Below, piece by piece: positions 7,370 through 14,952 of a DNA stretch of 37,774 nt (positions within the stretch are counted from its first letter, which is position 1; each line of letters opens with the position of its first letter). A model generated the notes under the pieces. That model was not told where the DNA came from. It ran no database searches and saw only the letters and a program-made list of their open reading frames with translations. Made by a program: the position numbers and the translations under genes. This stretch comes from Ruminococcaceae bacterium UBA1730. GTDB lineage: Bacteria; Bacillota; Clostridia; Oscillospirales; Acutalibacteraceae. The stretch spans positions 1 through 37,774 of the forward strand of contig DCII01000053.1 in NCBI GenBank assembly GCA_002315935.1, in the 5' to 3' direction.

Positions 7370-7498
7370 ATGAACAATTCAGAGCTTATCTACGCAAAGG
7401 AACTTGAACTCATCGAAGAAATCGAAAGTGAGAAGAAGTTCATGACACTCAGAAAGCTTTTCAAAATCTTTGAGCTTAACGCTCTTCTCCACGATTGA
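7370..7498 (+). CDS. Small 42-residue protein, function unknown
   Basis: The ORF begins MNNSELIYAKELELIEE and ends FELNALLHD. It has AGAAAGG 9 nt upstream of its ATG and a strong promoter just before that. The peptide is highly charged and predicted helical: an acidic first half, then the basic patch KKFMTLRKLFK. It has no membrane segment or cysteine. I recognise no family. Codon use (GAA, AAG, CTT, CTC) is like that of the neighbours, which supports a real gene. It is separate from tsaD, which is convergent. It may be a small regulatory or stress peptide (speculative). Confidence 0.55.
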   Translation: MNNSELIYAKELELIEEIESEKKFMTLRKLFKIFELNALLHD

Positions 7499-7516
7499 GA
7501 AAGGCATTCTGCCTGT

Positions 7517-7542
7517 AAAAATCCGTTTCCCTTGACGGTTTT
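7517..7542 (+). terminator. Weak terminator after the 42-residue ORF
   Basis: AAAATCCGT and ACGGTTTT can pair with one bulged base around an 8-nt loop, with T-rich sequence in the 3' arm. A second hairpin without a T tail lies near 7550-7572. Only moderate support. Confidence 0.35.
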
Positions 7543-7584
7543 ATATATCCGAACGGGCTTTGCCCCTCGGAAGCAGTAAAAAAT

Positions 7585-7626
7585 GAGCTATCAGATGATT
7601 GAAAGTCTGATAGCTCTTGTTTTTTA
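7585..7626. terminator. Bidirectional intrinsic terminator after tsaD
   Basis: GAGCTATCAGA (7585-7595) pairs perfectly with 7606-7616 across a 10-nt loop. T-rich sequence follows on the plus strand and A-rich sequence (AGTAAAAAAT) precedes, giving a U tract to tsaD transcripts as well. Confidence 0.75.
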
Positions 7627-7631
7627 TGAAT

Positions 7632-8639
7632 TCATTTATCAATCGGCATGGTTGCATAGGCGTTCAGGTCGAGCGGAGCAACATTGCCTTTTATGAATTC
7701 GTAATATCCCTGTGCACCGACCATGGCGGCGTTATCTCCGCATAGCGAAAGATGCGGCATATATAACTGCCATCCCTTTTCGTTGCAGACCTCCGTCATT
7801 CTCTCTCGTAGCCTTGAATTTGCCGAAACACCGCCTGCGAGGCAGATTTTTGAAAAGCCGAAGCTTTCAGCGGCTTTAACCGAGTTATTCACAAGGCAAT
7901 CCGTGACCGTTTCGATGCAGCTTGCACCGAGGTCGGGAATGCTGACTTCGATGCCCTTTTGCTTTGCATTGTGAATTGTGTTCACAACTGCGGTTTTAAG
8001 ACCGGAAAAGCTGAAATCATATTCACTCCCGTCAACCTTCGGATGGGGGAATTTAAACGCTTTCGGGTCACCGCTTTTGCTGATTCTGTCAAGATTCAGT
8101 CCGCCGGGATAATCAAGACCCATGGCTCTTGCGGATTTATCCATGCATTCGCCTGCGGCATCGTCTCTCGTTCTGCCGATTATAGTGAAATCCGTATAGT
8201 CGTTGACCGCAACAATATGGCTGTGACCGCCCGAGACAACAAGGCAGAGAAACGGCGGCTCAAGCTCGGGAGATGTGATATAGTTTGCGGCGATATGCGA
8301 ACGCAGGTGATGAACCGGCACAAGCGGAAGACCTGTTGAATAGGAAAGTCCCTTTGCAAAGTTCACGCCCACAAGAAGTGCACCGATAAGTCCGGGAGCG
8401 TATGTAACTGCAATGGCGTCAAGGTCTGTATAAGAAAGACCGGAATCGTCCATTGCTTTTTTTACTACTCCGCTGACCGCCTGAGCGTGCATTCTTGAAG
8501 CTATTTCGGGCACAACTCCGCCGTAAACAATATGTTCCTTGACCTGCGAAGCGATAACGCTTGAAAGAACCTTTCTGCCGTCTTCAACAACGGCGGCGGC
8601 TGTTTCATCGCAGGATGATTCGATTGCAAGAATTTTCAT
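7632..8639 (-). CDS. tsaD: tRNA N6-adenosine threonylcarbamoyltransferase
   Basis: TsaD transfers the threonylcarbamoyl group from TC-AMP to A37 of ANN-decoding tRNAs, together with TsaB and TsaE. The 335-residue protein begins MKILAIESSCDETAAAV, the classic ASKHA-fold start. It has the HHLRSH metal-binding pair near residue 110 and the C-terminal LCGDNAAMV motif. Length is normal. It is the last gene of a leftward operon, 4 nt after rimI. The partner genes tsaB and tsaE, often next to rimI, are not in this window. Confidence 0.95.
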   Translation of the reverse strand: MKILAIESSCDETAAAVVEDGRKVLSSVIASQVKEHIVYGGVVPEIASRMHAQAVSGVVKKAMDDSGLSYTDLDAIAVTYAPGLIGALLVGVNFAKGLSYSTGLPLVPVHHLRSHIAANYITSPELEPPFLCLVVSGGHSHIVAVNDYTDFTIIGRTRDDAAGECMDKSARAMGLDYPGGLNLDRISKSGDPKAFKFPHPKVDGSEYDFSFSGLKTAVVNTIHNAKQKGIEVSIPDLGASCIETVTDCLVNNSVKAAESFGFSKICLAGGVSANSRLRERMTEVCNEKGWQLYMPHLSLCGDNAAMVGAQGYYEFIKGNVAPLDLNAYATMPIDK

Positions 8640-8643
8640 TGGA

Positions 8644-9087
8644 TTACCTCGTGAAATATTTAGTGTAAATTATTCCGTTTTCAGTCGGGTTGGAATAGAA
8701 ATTTTTTCTCATTCCGACCCTTTCGAATTTTTCGGATTCATAGAGCGAAATTGCCGGCGTATTGCTTTCTCTGACCTCAAGAGTGATGAATTCGCATCTG
8801 CGTTCATCCGCACCCTTGCAGGCACATTCAAGAAGACTTCTTGCAATTCCGTTTCTTCGGAATTCGTTGCCCACGGCAATATTAGTTATATATGCCTCTC
8901 CGCAGATTTCCTGAACTCCGATATATCCCATAACCTTTTCTGCTTTTGCACAGAGAAAATGAGAATCGGGATTGTGAAGCTCCTCTTCAATTCCATCAAA
9001 AGTCCACGGAGAAGAGAAGCATTCATTTTCAAGCAAAACAATGCCTTGAATATCCTCGGCAGTCATCGGCAGAATATCATAATTCAT
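8644..9087 (-). CDS. rimI: Ribosomal protein S18-alanine N-acetyltransferase (RimI)
   Basis: This 147-residue GNAT acetyltransferase opens with the RimI-type ENECFSSPW and has the acetyl-CoA loop (VGNEFRRNGIARSLL, near residue 72). The C-terminal half holds TLEVRESNTPAISLYE and F-ERVGMRKNFY, conserved in RimI. It overlaps ywlE by 4 nt (ATGA) and is followed by tsaD, the usual rimI-tsaD pairing. Assignment as RimI rather than a generic GNAT rests on this context plus the motifs. Confidence 0.88.
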   Translation of the reverse strand: MNYDILPMTAEDIQGIVLLENECFSSPWTFDGIEEELHNPDSHFLCAKAEKVMGYIGVQEICGEAYITNIAVGNEFRRNGIARSLLECACKGADERRCEFITLEVRESNTPAISLYESEKFERVGMRKNFYSNPTENGIIYTKYFTR

Positions 9088-9515
9088 TCTTTCACCGCCG
9101 TTATTTCGTCAAACTGTGCAACAAGAGCCTCTCTGATTGCTCTTGCACAAAGCATATATTTTTCAAGGTCACCGCCGTAAGGGTCAAAAATTTCATCGTC
9201 GAGAACCATTATTTTTTCAGGCGGCACATAAAGAGAAAGGCTTGCGGCGTGCTGACCCGTCATGCAGACAAATTTATCTGTTTCGTCAAGCAGAAAAGCG
9301 GTTATTCTTCTTGCTCTGTGAGCGGAAATATCAACTCCGAAGCGTTCAACCGCCTTAACCGCATTCGGAGTGACTTCATCACCCGTCATCGCAAAAAGTC
9401 CTGCACTTGAGCATTCAATTCCTTCAATTTCTCTATCCTTGAGGAGCATTTTGAACAGACCCTCTGCCATAGGACTTCGGCAGGTGTTGCCTGTGCATAC
9501 AAATAATATCTTCAT
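9084..9515 (-). CDS. ywlE: Low-molecular-weight phosphatase, probable protein-arginine phosphatase (YwlE)
   Basis: This 143-residue LMW-PTP-fold enzyme begins MKILFVCTGNTCRSPMAE. The P-loop C-T-G-N-T-C-R has catalytic Cys7 and Arg13. Thr at position 11 is, from established work on Bacillus YwlE, the residue that favours phospho-arginine over phospho-tyrosine (tyrosine phosphatases usually have Ile there). The general-acid Asp is in FDPYGGD near residue 111. It follows polA by 3 nt and overlaps rimI. McsB, the arginine kinase it would oppose, is encoded 5.4 kb away in the window. A tyrosine phosphatase role is the alternative. Confidence 0.8.
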   Translation of the reverse strand: MKILFVCTGNTCRSPMAEGLFKMLLKDREIEGIECSSAGLFAMTGDEVTPNAVKAVERFGVDISAHRARRITAFLLDETDKFVCMTGQHAASLSLYVPPEKIMVLDDEIFDPYGGDLEKYMLCARAIREALVAQFDEITAVKE

Positions 9516-9518
9516 TTT

Positions 9519-12101
9519 TTATCCTTTTGAGTCATACCATGTTTTGCCGACACCGACCTCTGCAAGCATTGCAACTCTCATTCTGACTGCATTTTCCATT
9601 TCATTTTTGACTATTGCCGAAACCTTTTTTGCTTCCTCTTCGGGAGCCTCAACAATCAGCTCATCGTGAACCTGCATAATAAGCTTTGCTTTGAAATGCT
9701 CGTCACGAAGCTTCTGCCACACTCTTATCATTGCGATTTTGATAATGTCTGCGGCAGTTCCCTGAATGGGAGCGTTGAGTGCAACTCTTTCGCCGAATGC
9801 ACGGAGCATTCCGTTGGATGAGCTGAGCTCAGGAAGGTATCTTCTTCTTGCGAATTCGGTTGAAACATAGCCCTGTTCCTTGGCTTTCTCAACAACATCC
9901 TTCATATATTTTGCAACTCCGTTGAAGTTTGCAAGATAGCCCTTGATGTAGCTGTCTGCTTCGGCTCTTGAAACGCCTATATCTTTTGCAAGCGAAAAAG
10001 CACCGATTCCGTAAACGATGCCGAAGTTGACCGCCTTCGCTCTGCTTCTCATAAGGGGAGTGACCATCATGAGCGGCATATTGAAAACCTGCGAAGCGGT
10101 GATTGCGTGAATATCGTCACCGTTGTTGAATGCGGAAAGCATATTCCTATCGTTCGCCACATGGGCGAGCACTCGAAGCTCAATCTGCGAATAGTCGGCA
10201 TCAATAAGAGTGTTGCCGTCTGCCGCAATGAAAAATCTGCGAAGCTCTCTGCCAAGCTCCGAACGCACGGGGATATTCTGAAGATTCGGTTCGGTTGAAG
10301 ATATTCTGCCCGTTCTCGTTTCGGTCTGATTGAGGGTTGAACGAATTCTTCCGTCTTCGCCGATAACCTTGAGAAGTCCGTCACAGTAGGTTGATTTGAG
10401 CTTTGCAAGCTTTCTGTATTCAAGAATTTTCGCAACCGCAGGGTAGTCCTCGGCAAGCCCCTCAAGCACATCTGCACTTGTTGAATATCCGCTTTTGGTT
10501 TTCTTTTTTGCCGGAATACCCATCTTTTCGAAGAGTGCTTCGCCGAGCTGTTTCGGAGAATTCAGATTGAATTCACAGCCGACCTCTTCATAGATTTCTG
10601 CGGTAACCTCGTCAATTCTTACCGCAAGCTTTTTGCCGTATTCCTCAATTCCTTTCGCATCAACAAGGAAGCCCTCGCATTCCATTGACGAAAGAACTCT
10701 TGCAAGAGGAAGCTCGATTTCATTAAGAAGTCTTGTCTGATTACATTCCTCAATGAGCTTATTCATTGAAGCGAATGCCTTCGGAAGATTTGCTGTGAAG
10801 AAAGCATTTTCGTCTGCACCTTCGGGAAGCTCCGCATGAGCATATTCCGAAATAATTCGCTTGAGGTCATACGCACCCGATGACGGATTGATAACATATG
10901 CCGAAAGCATTGCATCGCCGCAGACGGAATTTATATCAATATCGTTTTTGTAATTATAGAAAAATGAATAGAGCTTTTTGCAATTATAGGTGTATTTTTC
11001 AATGCTCTTTTCAAAGAGAAAATCGGAGCAGAATTTTGCATAGCTGTCGTTTTCGGGATTTACCGAAGCAACGCCGTTTTCTCTTGCAAAATAAAAGATT
11101 CCGCTGTCAAAAATGAAATATGTCTTTTTTTCTTTTTTAAGAGTATTGAGAAGAAGCTTTAAATCCTGCTGTTCATATAGCTCAAAGGAAGTTTCTTCTT
11201 TATCTTCCGTTTTTGACGCAGACGGAACAGCTTTGAGATTAAGCCTTTCAATCATTTTGAACATTTCAAGCTCTGCAAGAAGAGAGGTGACTCTGAATGA
11301 ATCCGCTTCCTCGGGAACATAGTCCGCATAAACCGAATCAATCGGAGCATCGGTACGGATAGTGCCGAGTGTGCGACTCAGATATGCGTTTTCTTTATCG
11401 TTCACAAGCTTATCGTGAACACCCTGCTTGATGTCAAGCTCATCAATTTTTTCATAGATTTCATCAATTGTGCCGTATCTGCTGACTAAATCCTGTGCAG
11501 TTTTCGGACCTATTCCGGCAACTCCGGGGATGCAGTCAGAGGTATCGCCCTGCAAGGCTTTAACATCAATGAGAAGCTCGGGACGGTCAACAAGATAATT
11601 TTCTTTGACCTTTTCGATTGTGTATCTTTCCGACTGCGGTCTGCCCATTTTGGTTGAAGCAAGAATAACATTGACATTTTCTCTCACAAGCTGGAGAGAA
11701 TCCCTGTCGCCCGTGGCAATGAAGCAGAAATCGTCTTTTCCGCAGGCGGCGGCAAGAGTGCCGAGAATGTCGTCAGCTTCCCATCCGGGAGCTTCAAGAA
11801 GCTTGTAGCCGAGAGCGACAAGAATATCCTTCAAAGGCTGCATCTGCGAAGCAAGCTCCGGAGGCATACCTTTTCTGTTCGATTTATAGCCCGAATACAT
11901 TTCGTGGCGGAATGTGGGAGCTTTAACATCGAACGCTATTGCAACGGCATCGGGAGAAACCTCTTCTTTAAGCTTAAGAAGAATATTGAGAAATCCCTGA
12001 ATTCCGTTAGTGAATTTTGAACCGTCTTTGGTGGTGAGCAGTTTTATTCCGTAAAATGCTCTGTTCAGTATGCTGTTGCCGTCAAGTGCAAGAAGCTTCA
12101 C
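9519..12101 (-). CDS. polA: DNA polymerase I
   Basis: This 860-residue enzyme for Okazaki-fragment maturation and repair has three parts. The 5'-3' exonuclease domain (about 1-290) includes DGNSILNRAFYG, WEADDILGT and TGDRDSLQLV. The middle domain (about 310-460) corresponds to the 3'-5' proofreading domain. The polymerase domain has motif A DADYSQIELR near 634, motif B RAKAVNFGIVYG and motif C QVHDELIVE near 810. The middle domain shows FIFDSG where active enzymes have D-x-E, so proofreading is probably lost, as in many Gram-positive PolA proteins. The GTG start has GAGGT 9 nt upstream. It leads the operon polA-ywlE-rimI-tsaD. Confidence 0.96.
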   Translation of the reverse strand: MKLLALDGNSILNRAFYGIKLLTTKDGSKFTNGIQGFLNILLKLKEEVSPDAVAIAFDVKAPTFRHEMYSGYKSNRKGMPPELASQMQPLKDILVALGYKLLEAPGWEADDILGTLAAACGKDDFCFIATGDRDSLQLVRENVNVILASTKMGRPQSERYTIEKVKENYLVDRPELLIDVKALQGDTSDCIPGVAGIGPKTAQDLVSRYGTIDEIYEKIDELDIKQGVHDKLVNDKENAYLSRTLGTIRTDAPIDSVYADYVPEEADSFRVTSLLAELEMFKMIERLNLKAVPSASKTEDKEETSFELYEQQDLKLLLNTLKKEKKTYFIFDSGIFYFARENGVASVNPENDSYAKFCSDFLFEKSIEKYTYNCKKLYSFFYNYKNDIDINSVCGDAMLSAYVINPSSGAYDLKRIISEYAHAELPEGADENAFFTANLPKAFASMNKLIEECNQTRLLNEIELPLARVLSSMECEGFLVDAKGIEEYGKKLAVRIDEVTAEIYEEVGCEFNLNSPKQLGEALFEKMGIPAKKKTKSGYSTSADVLEGLAEDYPAVAKILEYRKLAKLKSTYCDGLLKVIGEDGRIRSTLNQTETRTGRISSTEPNLQNIPVRSELGRELRRFFIAADGNTLIDADYSQIELRVLAHVANDRNMLSAFNNGDDIHAITASQVFNMPLMMVTPLMRSRAKAVNFGIVYGIGAFSLAKDIGVSRAEADSYIKGYLANFNGVAKYMKDVVEKAKEQGYVSTEFARRRYLPELSSSNGMLRAFGERVALNAPIQGTAADIIKIAMIRVWQKLRDEHFKAKLIMQVHDELIVEAPEEEAKKVSAIVKNEMENAVRMRVAMLAEVGVGKTWYDSKG

Positions 12102-12134
12102 TGTTGAATCACCTCAAAAATAAGAAATCAATAT

Positions 12135-12140
12135 ATTATA
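12135..12140 (-). promoter_or_regulatory. -10 box of the polA operon promoter
   Basis: A perfect TATAAT lies on the minus strand 33 nt upstream of the polA GTG. The -35 region is poor. Confidence 0.4.
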
Positions 12141-12180
12141 ACATATTTTTTGCGGATTGCATCATTATTTTAAAAAAATA

Positions 12181-12209
12181 TTGAATTCCTTATTCCTATT
12201 TGTTAAAAT
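12181..12209 (+). promoter_or_regulatory. Promoter for dusB
   Basis: TTGAAT (12181-12186) and TAAAAT (12204-12209) are spaced by 17 nt, with CAGGAG and the dusB ATG about 20-28 nt further on. Confidence 0.5.
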
Positions 12210-12236
12210 TATGTCATTACATTCAGGAGAGAATCA

Positions 12237-13208
12237 ATGAAGATAGGAAACACCGAGCTTATAGGTTGCTGTGCACTTGCTCCGATGGCGGGAGTGACGG
12301 ATAGAGCATTCCGTGAAATCTGCATAGAATTCGGAGCATCATATGTTGTTACCGAAATGGTCAGCTCAAAGGGACTGGCTATGGGTGACAGAAAGTCGGA
12401 TAAGCTGATGCTTTTGGGCGAAACCGAAAGACCTGCGGCAGTTCAGATTTTCGGCTGTGAACCCGAAATAATGGCAGAAGCGGCGAGAATGGCGGAGCAG
12501 ACTGGGTGCACAGTCATTGATATAAATATGGGATGCCCTGCACCGAAGGTTGCGGGCAACGGCGGCGGAAGTGCACTGATGAAGGACCCCGACCTTGCGG
12601 CAAGAATAACCGAAAAATGCGTCAATGCCGTTTCCCTGCCGATAACCTGCAAAATCCGAACGGGTTGGGATGAAGAAAATATCAATGCTGTTGAAATGGC
12701 GTTGAAGCTTGAAAATGCGGGAGCTTCGGCAATAACCGTTCACGGCAGAACAAGAAAACAGATGTATGCACCACCAGTCAACAGGGATGTTATCCGTCAG
12801 GTTAAGGAAGCAATTAAGATACCTGTTATTGCCAACGGCGATGTGACGGATGTTGATTCCGCAAGAAGAATGCTTGAAAAAACAGAATGTGATTTTCTGA
12901 TGATGGGCAGGGGAGCACTCGGTGCACCATGGAAATTCGCAATGATTAATTCTGCTCTCTGCGGCGGAGAAATCATTCCCGAACCAACCATCGAAGAAAA
13001 AATGCAGATAATGATAAGGCATATCACCCGTATGTGCGAATATAAAGGCGAATTTATCGGAATGAGAGAAGCACGAAAGCACGCAGGCTGGTATATCAAG
13101 GGGATGAGAGGTGCAGCGGCGATGCGTCAATCAATAGGTTCTCTCGAAACCATCGACCAGCTCAAAGAGCTTGCAGAAAAAGTAATTTATATCAGCAGTG
13201 GTGTTTAA
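12237..13208 (+). CDS. dusB: tRNA-dihydrouridine synthase (DusB type)
   Basis: This FMN- and NADPH-dependent enzyme reduces uridines in tRNA. The 323-residue TIM barrel carries the FMN-binding start (ALAPMAGVTDRAFR), the DINMGCPAPKV motif with the catalytic Cys near residue 100, the ITVHGRTRKQ motif and IANGDV/MMGRGALGAPW for phosphate binding. Length and motifs fit DusB. AGGAG lies 7 nt upstream of the ATG. It is divergent from polA. Its stop codon overlaps the start of a truncated DinD-like ORF. Confidence 0.92.
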   Translation: MKIGNTELIGCCALAPMAGVTDRAFREICIEFGASYVVTEMVSSKGLAMGDRKSDKLMLLGETERPAAVQIFGCEPEIMAEAARMAEQTGCTVIDINMGCPAPKVAGNGGGSALMKDPDLAARITEKCVNAVSLPITCKIRTGWDEENINAVEMALKLENAGASAITVHGRTRKQMYAPPVNRDVIRQVKEAIKIPVIANGDVTDVDSARRMLEKTECDFLMMGRGALGAPWKFAMINSALCGGEIIPEPTIEEKMQIMIRHITRMCEYKGEFIGMREARKHAGWYIKGMRGAAAMRQSIGSLETIDQLKELAEKVIYISSGV

Positions 13209-13570
13209 TGATGAAAGAATTAATAGCACTTGAGTACAAAATATTTGAAGATATTAAGCAAATCCGAAATGACGGGACAGAATATTGGAGTGCTCGAAAA
13301 CTTGCACTGTCACTTGACTATAATAAATGGGAAAATTTCCATAATGTAATTAAAAGAGCAATGATAGCGTGCAAAAACAGCGGTCACAATATAAATGACG
13401 ATTTTCCTGAGGTCAGGAAAATCGTTGGTGCCGGAGCAACTTCAAAGCCTGTTTTGGATTATGAATTATCACGATATGCTTGCTATCTTATTGTTCAGAA
13501 TGGAGATCCGAGAAAAGACGTTATTGCATTAGGACAAACATATTTTGCGATTTGGGAAGCACAGTATTGA
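13208..13570 (+). pseudogene. Truncated DinD/BRO-N-type gene
   Basis: The 120-residue ORF matches, from memory of the family, the N-terminal part of DinD-like proteins (about 270 residues). It reads EYWSARKLALSLDY, then AMIACKNSGHNI, then the hallmark SRYACYLIVQNGDPRKDV and GQTYFAIWEAQ. It stops abruptly there. In another frame downstream (13572-13652), RISQIEEKLRNK resembles the later DinD RIAQTEEKLRR-like segment, which suggests an internal deletion plus frameshift. It starts in the dusB stop codon (TAATG) with a poor ribosome binding site. Codon use is more AT-rich than the neighbours, which suggests acquisition. DinD is SOS-induced and inhibits RecA in E. coli; BRO-N domains also occur in phage antirepressors. 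Confidence 0.7.
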
Positions 13571-13729
13571 TTGCCAACTTATTCAGAATATCACAAATTG
13601 AAGAAAAATTGAGAAATAAGGCTCAAAACGGGACTTTGATGTTAGACGAATGATTAAAATGATTGTTTGAATAAACTAAAAGAATAATAATTTCAGCGGT
13701 GAGTTTTCTCGCCGCTTTTTGTATATCTA
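13571..13729. other. Decayed sequence after the DinD-like ORF, with a terminator
   Basis: It holds out-of-frame DinD-like coding remains (13572-13652) and then a hairpin terminator. No intact gene is visible. Confidence 0.5.
13695..13720 (+). terminator. Intrinsic terminator upstream of the ctsR operon
   Basis: AGCGGTGAG (13695-13703) pairs with CTCGCCGCT (13708-13716) with one G-U pair and a TTTT loop, followed by a T run. It insulates ctsR from dusB. Confidence 0.75.
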
Positions 13730-13930
13730 TTTGACCAAAGGTCAATAATTTCTTCAAAGGTCAAAAATAAGAAATTCAAAAATTTAAGAAAATCGAAGAA
13801 AAAACGAGATATTCAGAGATAATTGCAGGAACTGACATAGCAATAATCAAATTTGACCTTTTCTGACCTTTGACCTTTTCTGACTTTCGCTCTATAATAC
13901 GGACAAAGGTCAAAGAAAGTCAAAGTCAAA
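13730..13930 (+). promoter_or_regulatory. CtsR operator cluster
   Basis: CtsR binds RGTCAAA-NAN-RGTCAAA. A consensus box, GGTCAAA-GAA-AGTCAAA, covers 13908-13924, at the inferred transcription start; a third, partial GTCAAA follows at 13925-13930. Two reverse-oriented boxes abut each other: TTTGACC-TTT-TCTGACC at 13852-13868 and TTTGACC-TTT-TCTGACT at 13869-13885, each with one off-consensus base in the second heptad. Further heptads lie at 13730-13736, 13740-13746 (inverted pair TTGACC-AAA-GGTCAA) and 13759-13765. About ten heptads in 200 bp is more than the usual one or two boxes. Confidence 0.85.
13870..13898 (+). promoter_or_regulatory. Sigma-A promoter of the ctsR operon
   Basis: TTGACC (13870-13875) and TATAAT (13893-13898) are spaced by 17 nt. 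The -35 lies inside a CtsR heptad and the start site falls just before the forward CtsR box, so repressor binding would block polymerase. Confidence 0.8.
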
Positions 13931-13947
13931 CTGAAAGAGATGGTCGA

Positions 13948-14418
13948 ATGAGCTTAAGTAATCAGATAGCAAGAATGCTTATGGAAATGCTTTCGGAGGA
14001 CGGCACAACCGAAATCCAGCGAAATGAATTGGCACAGACCCTCGGATGCGTTCCGAGTCAGATAAATTATGTTATATCTTCAAGGTTTACACCCGAGCAG
14101 GGATATATCGTTGAGAGCAGGAGAGGCGGCGGAGGCTATATAAAAATCACCCGTCTGAAGCTTGACAGACCGTCGGTAATCATGCACACGGTGAATCATA
14201 TCGGCGATTCGGTAGACTATTCAACTGCCCGTGCGCATATACTTAATTTGCTTGATAACTCGGTTATCGCTCCGGATGGTGCAAGGCTTATGCTCTCGGC
14301 AGTCAGCGACAGTTCATTGAGATTACTTCCGCCGCAGATAAGAGATGCGGTGAGAGCATCAATATTCAAACAGATGCTCCTTGAATGGAACAGAATAAAA
14401 GATTCACAAACGGATTGA
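13948..14418 (+). CDS. ctsR: Transcriptional repressor CtsR
   Basis: CtsR represses clp and chaperone genes until heat or protein stress inactivates it. The 156-residue protein starts MSLSNQIARMLMEML. It has a winged helix-turn-helix (ELAQTLGCVPSQINYVISSRFT) and the glycine-rich wing RRGGGGYIKI near residue 63, the known temperature-sensing and DNA-contacting segment. The C-terminal half is helical. The ATG at 13948 is chosen because the family starts there and upstream codons run into operator DNA before the transcription start. It is the first gene of ctsR-mcsA-mcsB-clpC and clearly autoregulated through the boxes just upstream. Confidence 0.95.
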   Translation: MSLSNQIARMLMEMLSEDGTTEIQRNELAQTLGCVPSQINYVISSRFTPEQGYIVESRRGGGGYIKITRLKLDRPSVIMHTVNHIGDSVDYSTARAHILNLLDNSVIAPDGARLMLSAVSDSSLRLLPPQIRDAVRASIFKQMLLEWNRIKDSQTD

Positions 14419-14436
14419 CAGAAAGGATGAATGATT

Positions 14437-14952
14437 ATGTTATGTCAGAATTGCGGAAAAAATGAAGCAACAACTCATATCAAACAGATTATCAACGGCG
14501 ATATGGCAGAAAGCCATCTTTGCTCGGAATGTGCATCCCACCTTGGCTACGGTGATGTTTTCTCGGATTTCAGTCTCGGGCTTTCGCAGTTTTTCGGAGG
14601 CTTCCTCGGCGATGTGATGCCAGCTCTCGGTCAGAGTAATGCAGTTAAGAGATGTGAAAAATGCGGAGCATCATTTGAGGATATTGCAAGAGAGGGCAAG
14701 GTCGGCTGTGCGGACTGCTACAGAACCTTCTATGACAGACTTCTTCCCTCGATTCAGAGAATTCACGGCAAGATAAAGCATAACGGCAAAACAAGCACAG
14801 CAACGCCGGAAAAGGAAAAGGTTGAAACCGTTGAAGAAAAAATCGAAAAGCTTCAGAAACAGATGAACGAATGCGTTGCGAAGCAGGAATTTGAAGAAGC
14901 CGCAAAAATCAGAGACGAAATCAAAGCACTTCAGGGAGGGGAAAACAAATGA
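14437..14952 (+). CDS. mcsA: McsA, activator of the arginine kinase McsB (UvrB/UvrC motif)
   Basis: This 171-residue zinc protein has two pairs of CxxC motifs (CQNCGK/CSECAS at 3-33 and CEKCGA/CADCYR at about 72-95). A C-terminal UVR motif follows (about 135-168, VEEKIEKLQKQMN then EFEEAAKIRDEIKAL), which contacts ClpC-type partners. McsA stimulates McsB and helps regulate CtsR. The start at 14437 (MLCQNCGK) has AAAGGA 9 nt upstream, whereas the ATG at 14431 is too close. It overlaps mcsB by 4 nt. Confidence 0.92.
   Translation: MLCQNCGKNEATTHIKQIINGDMAESHLCSECASHLGYGDVFSDFSLGLSQFFGGFLGDVMPALGQSNAVKRCEKCGASFEDIAREGKVGCADCYRTFYDRLLPSIQRIHGKIKHNGKTSTATPEKEKVETVEEKIEKLQKQMNECVAKQEFEEAAKIRDEIKALQGGENK

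Noticed and set aside
12366..13130. 254-codon open frame on the minus strand across dusB
   Set aside because: It is a shadow of dusB with an implausible His/Cys-rich composition.
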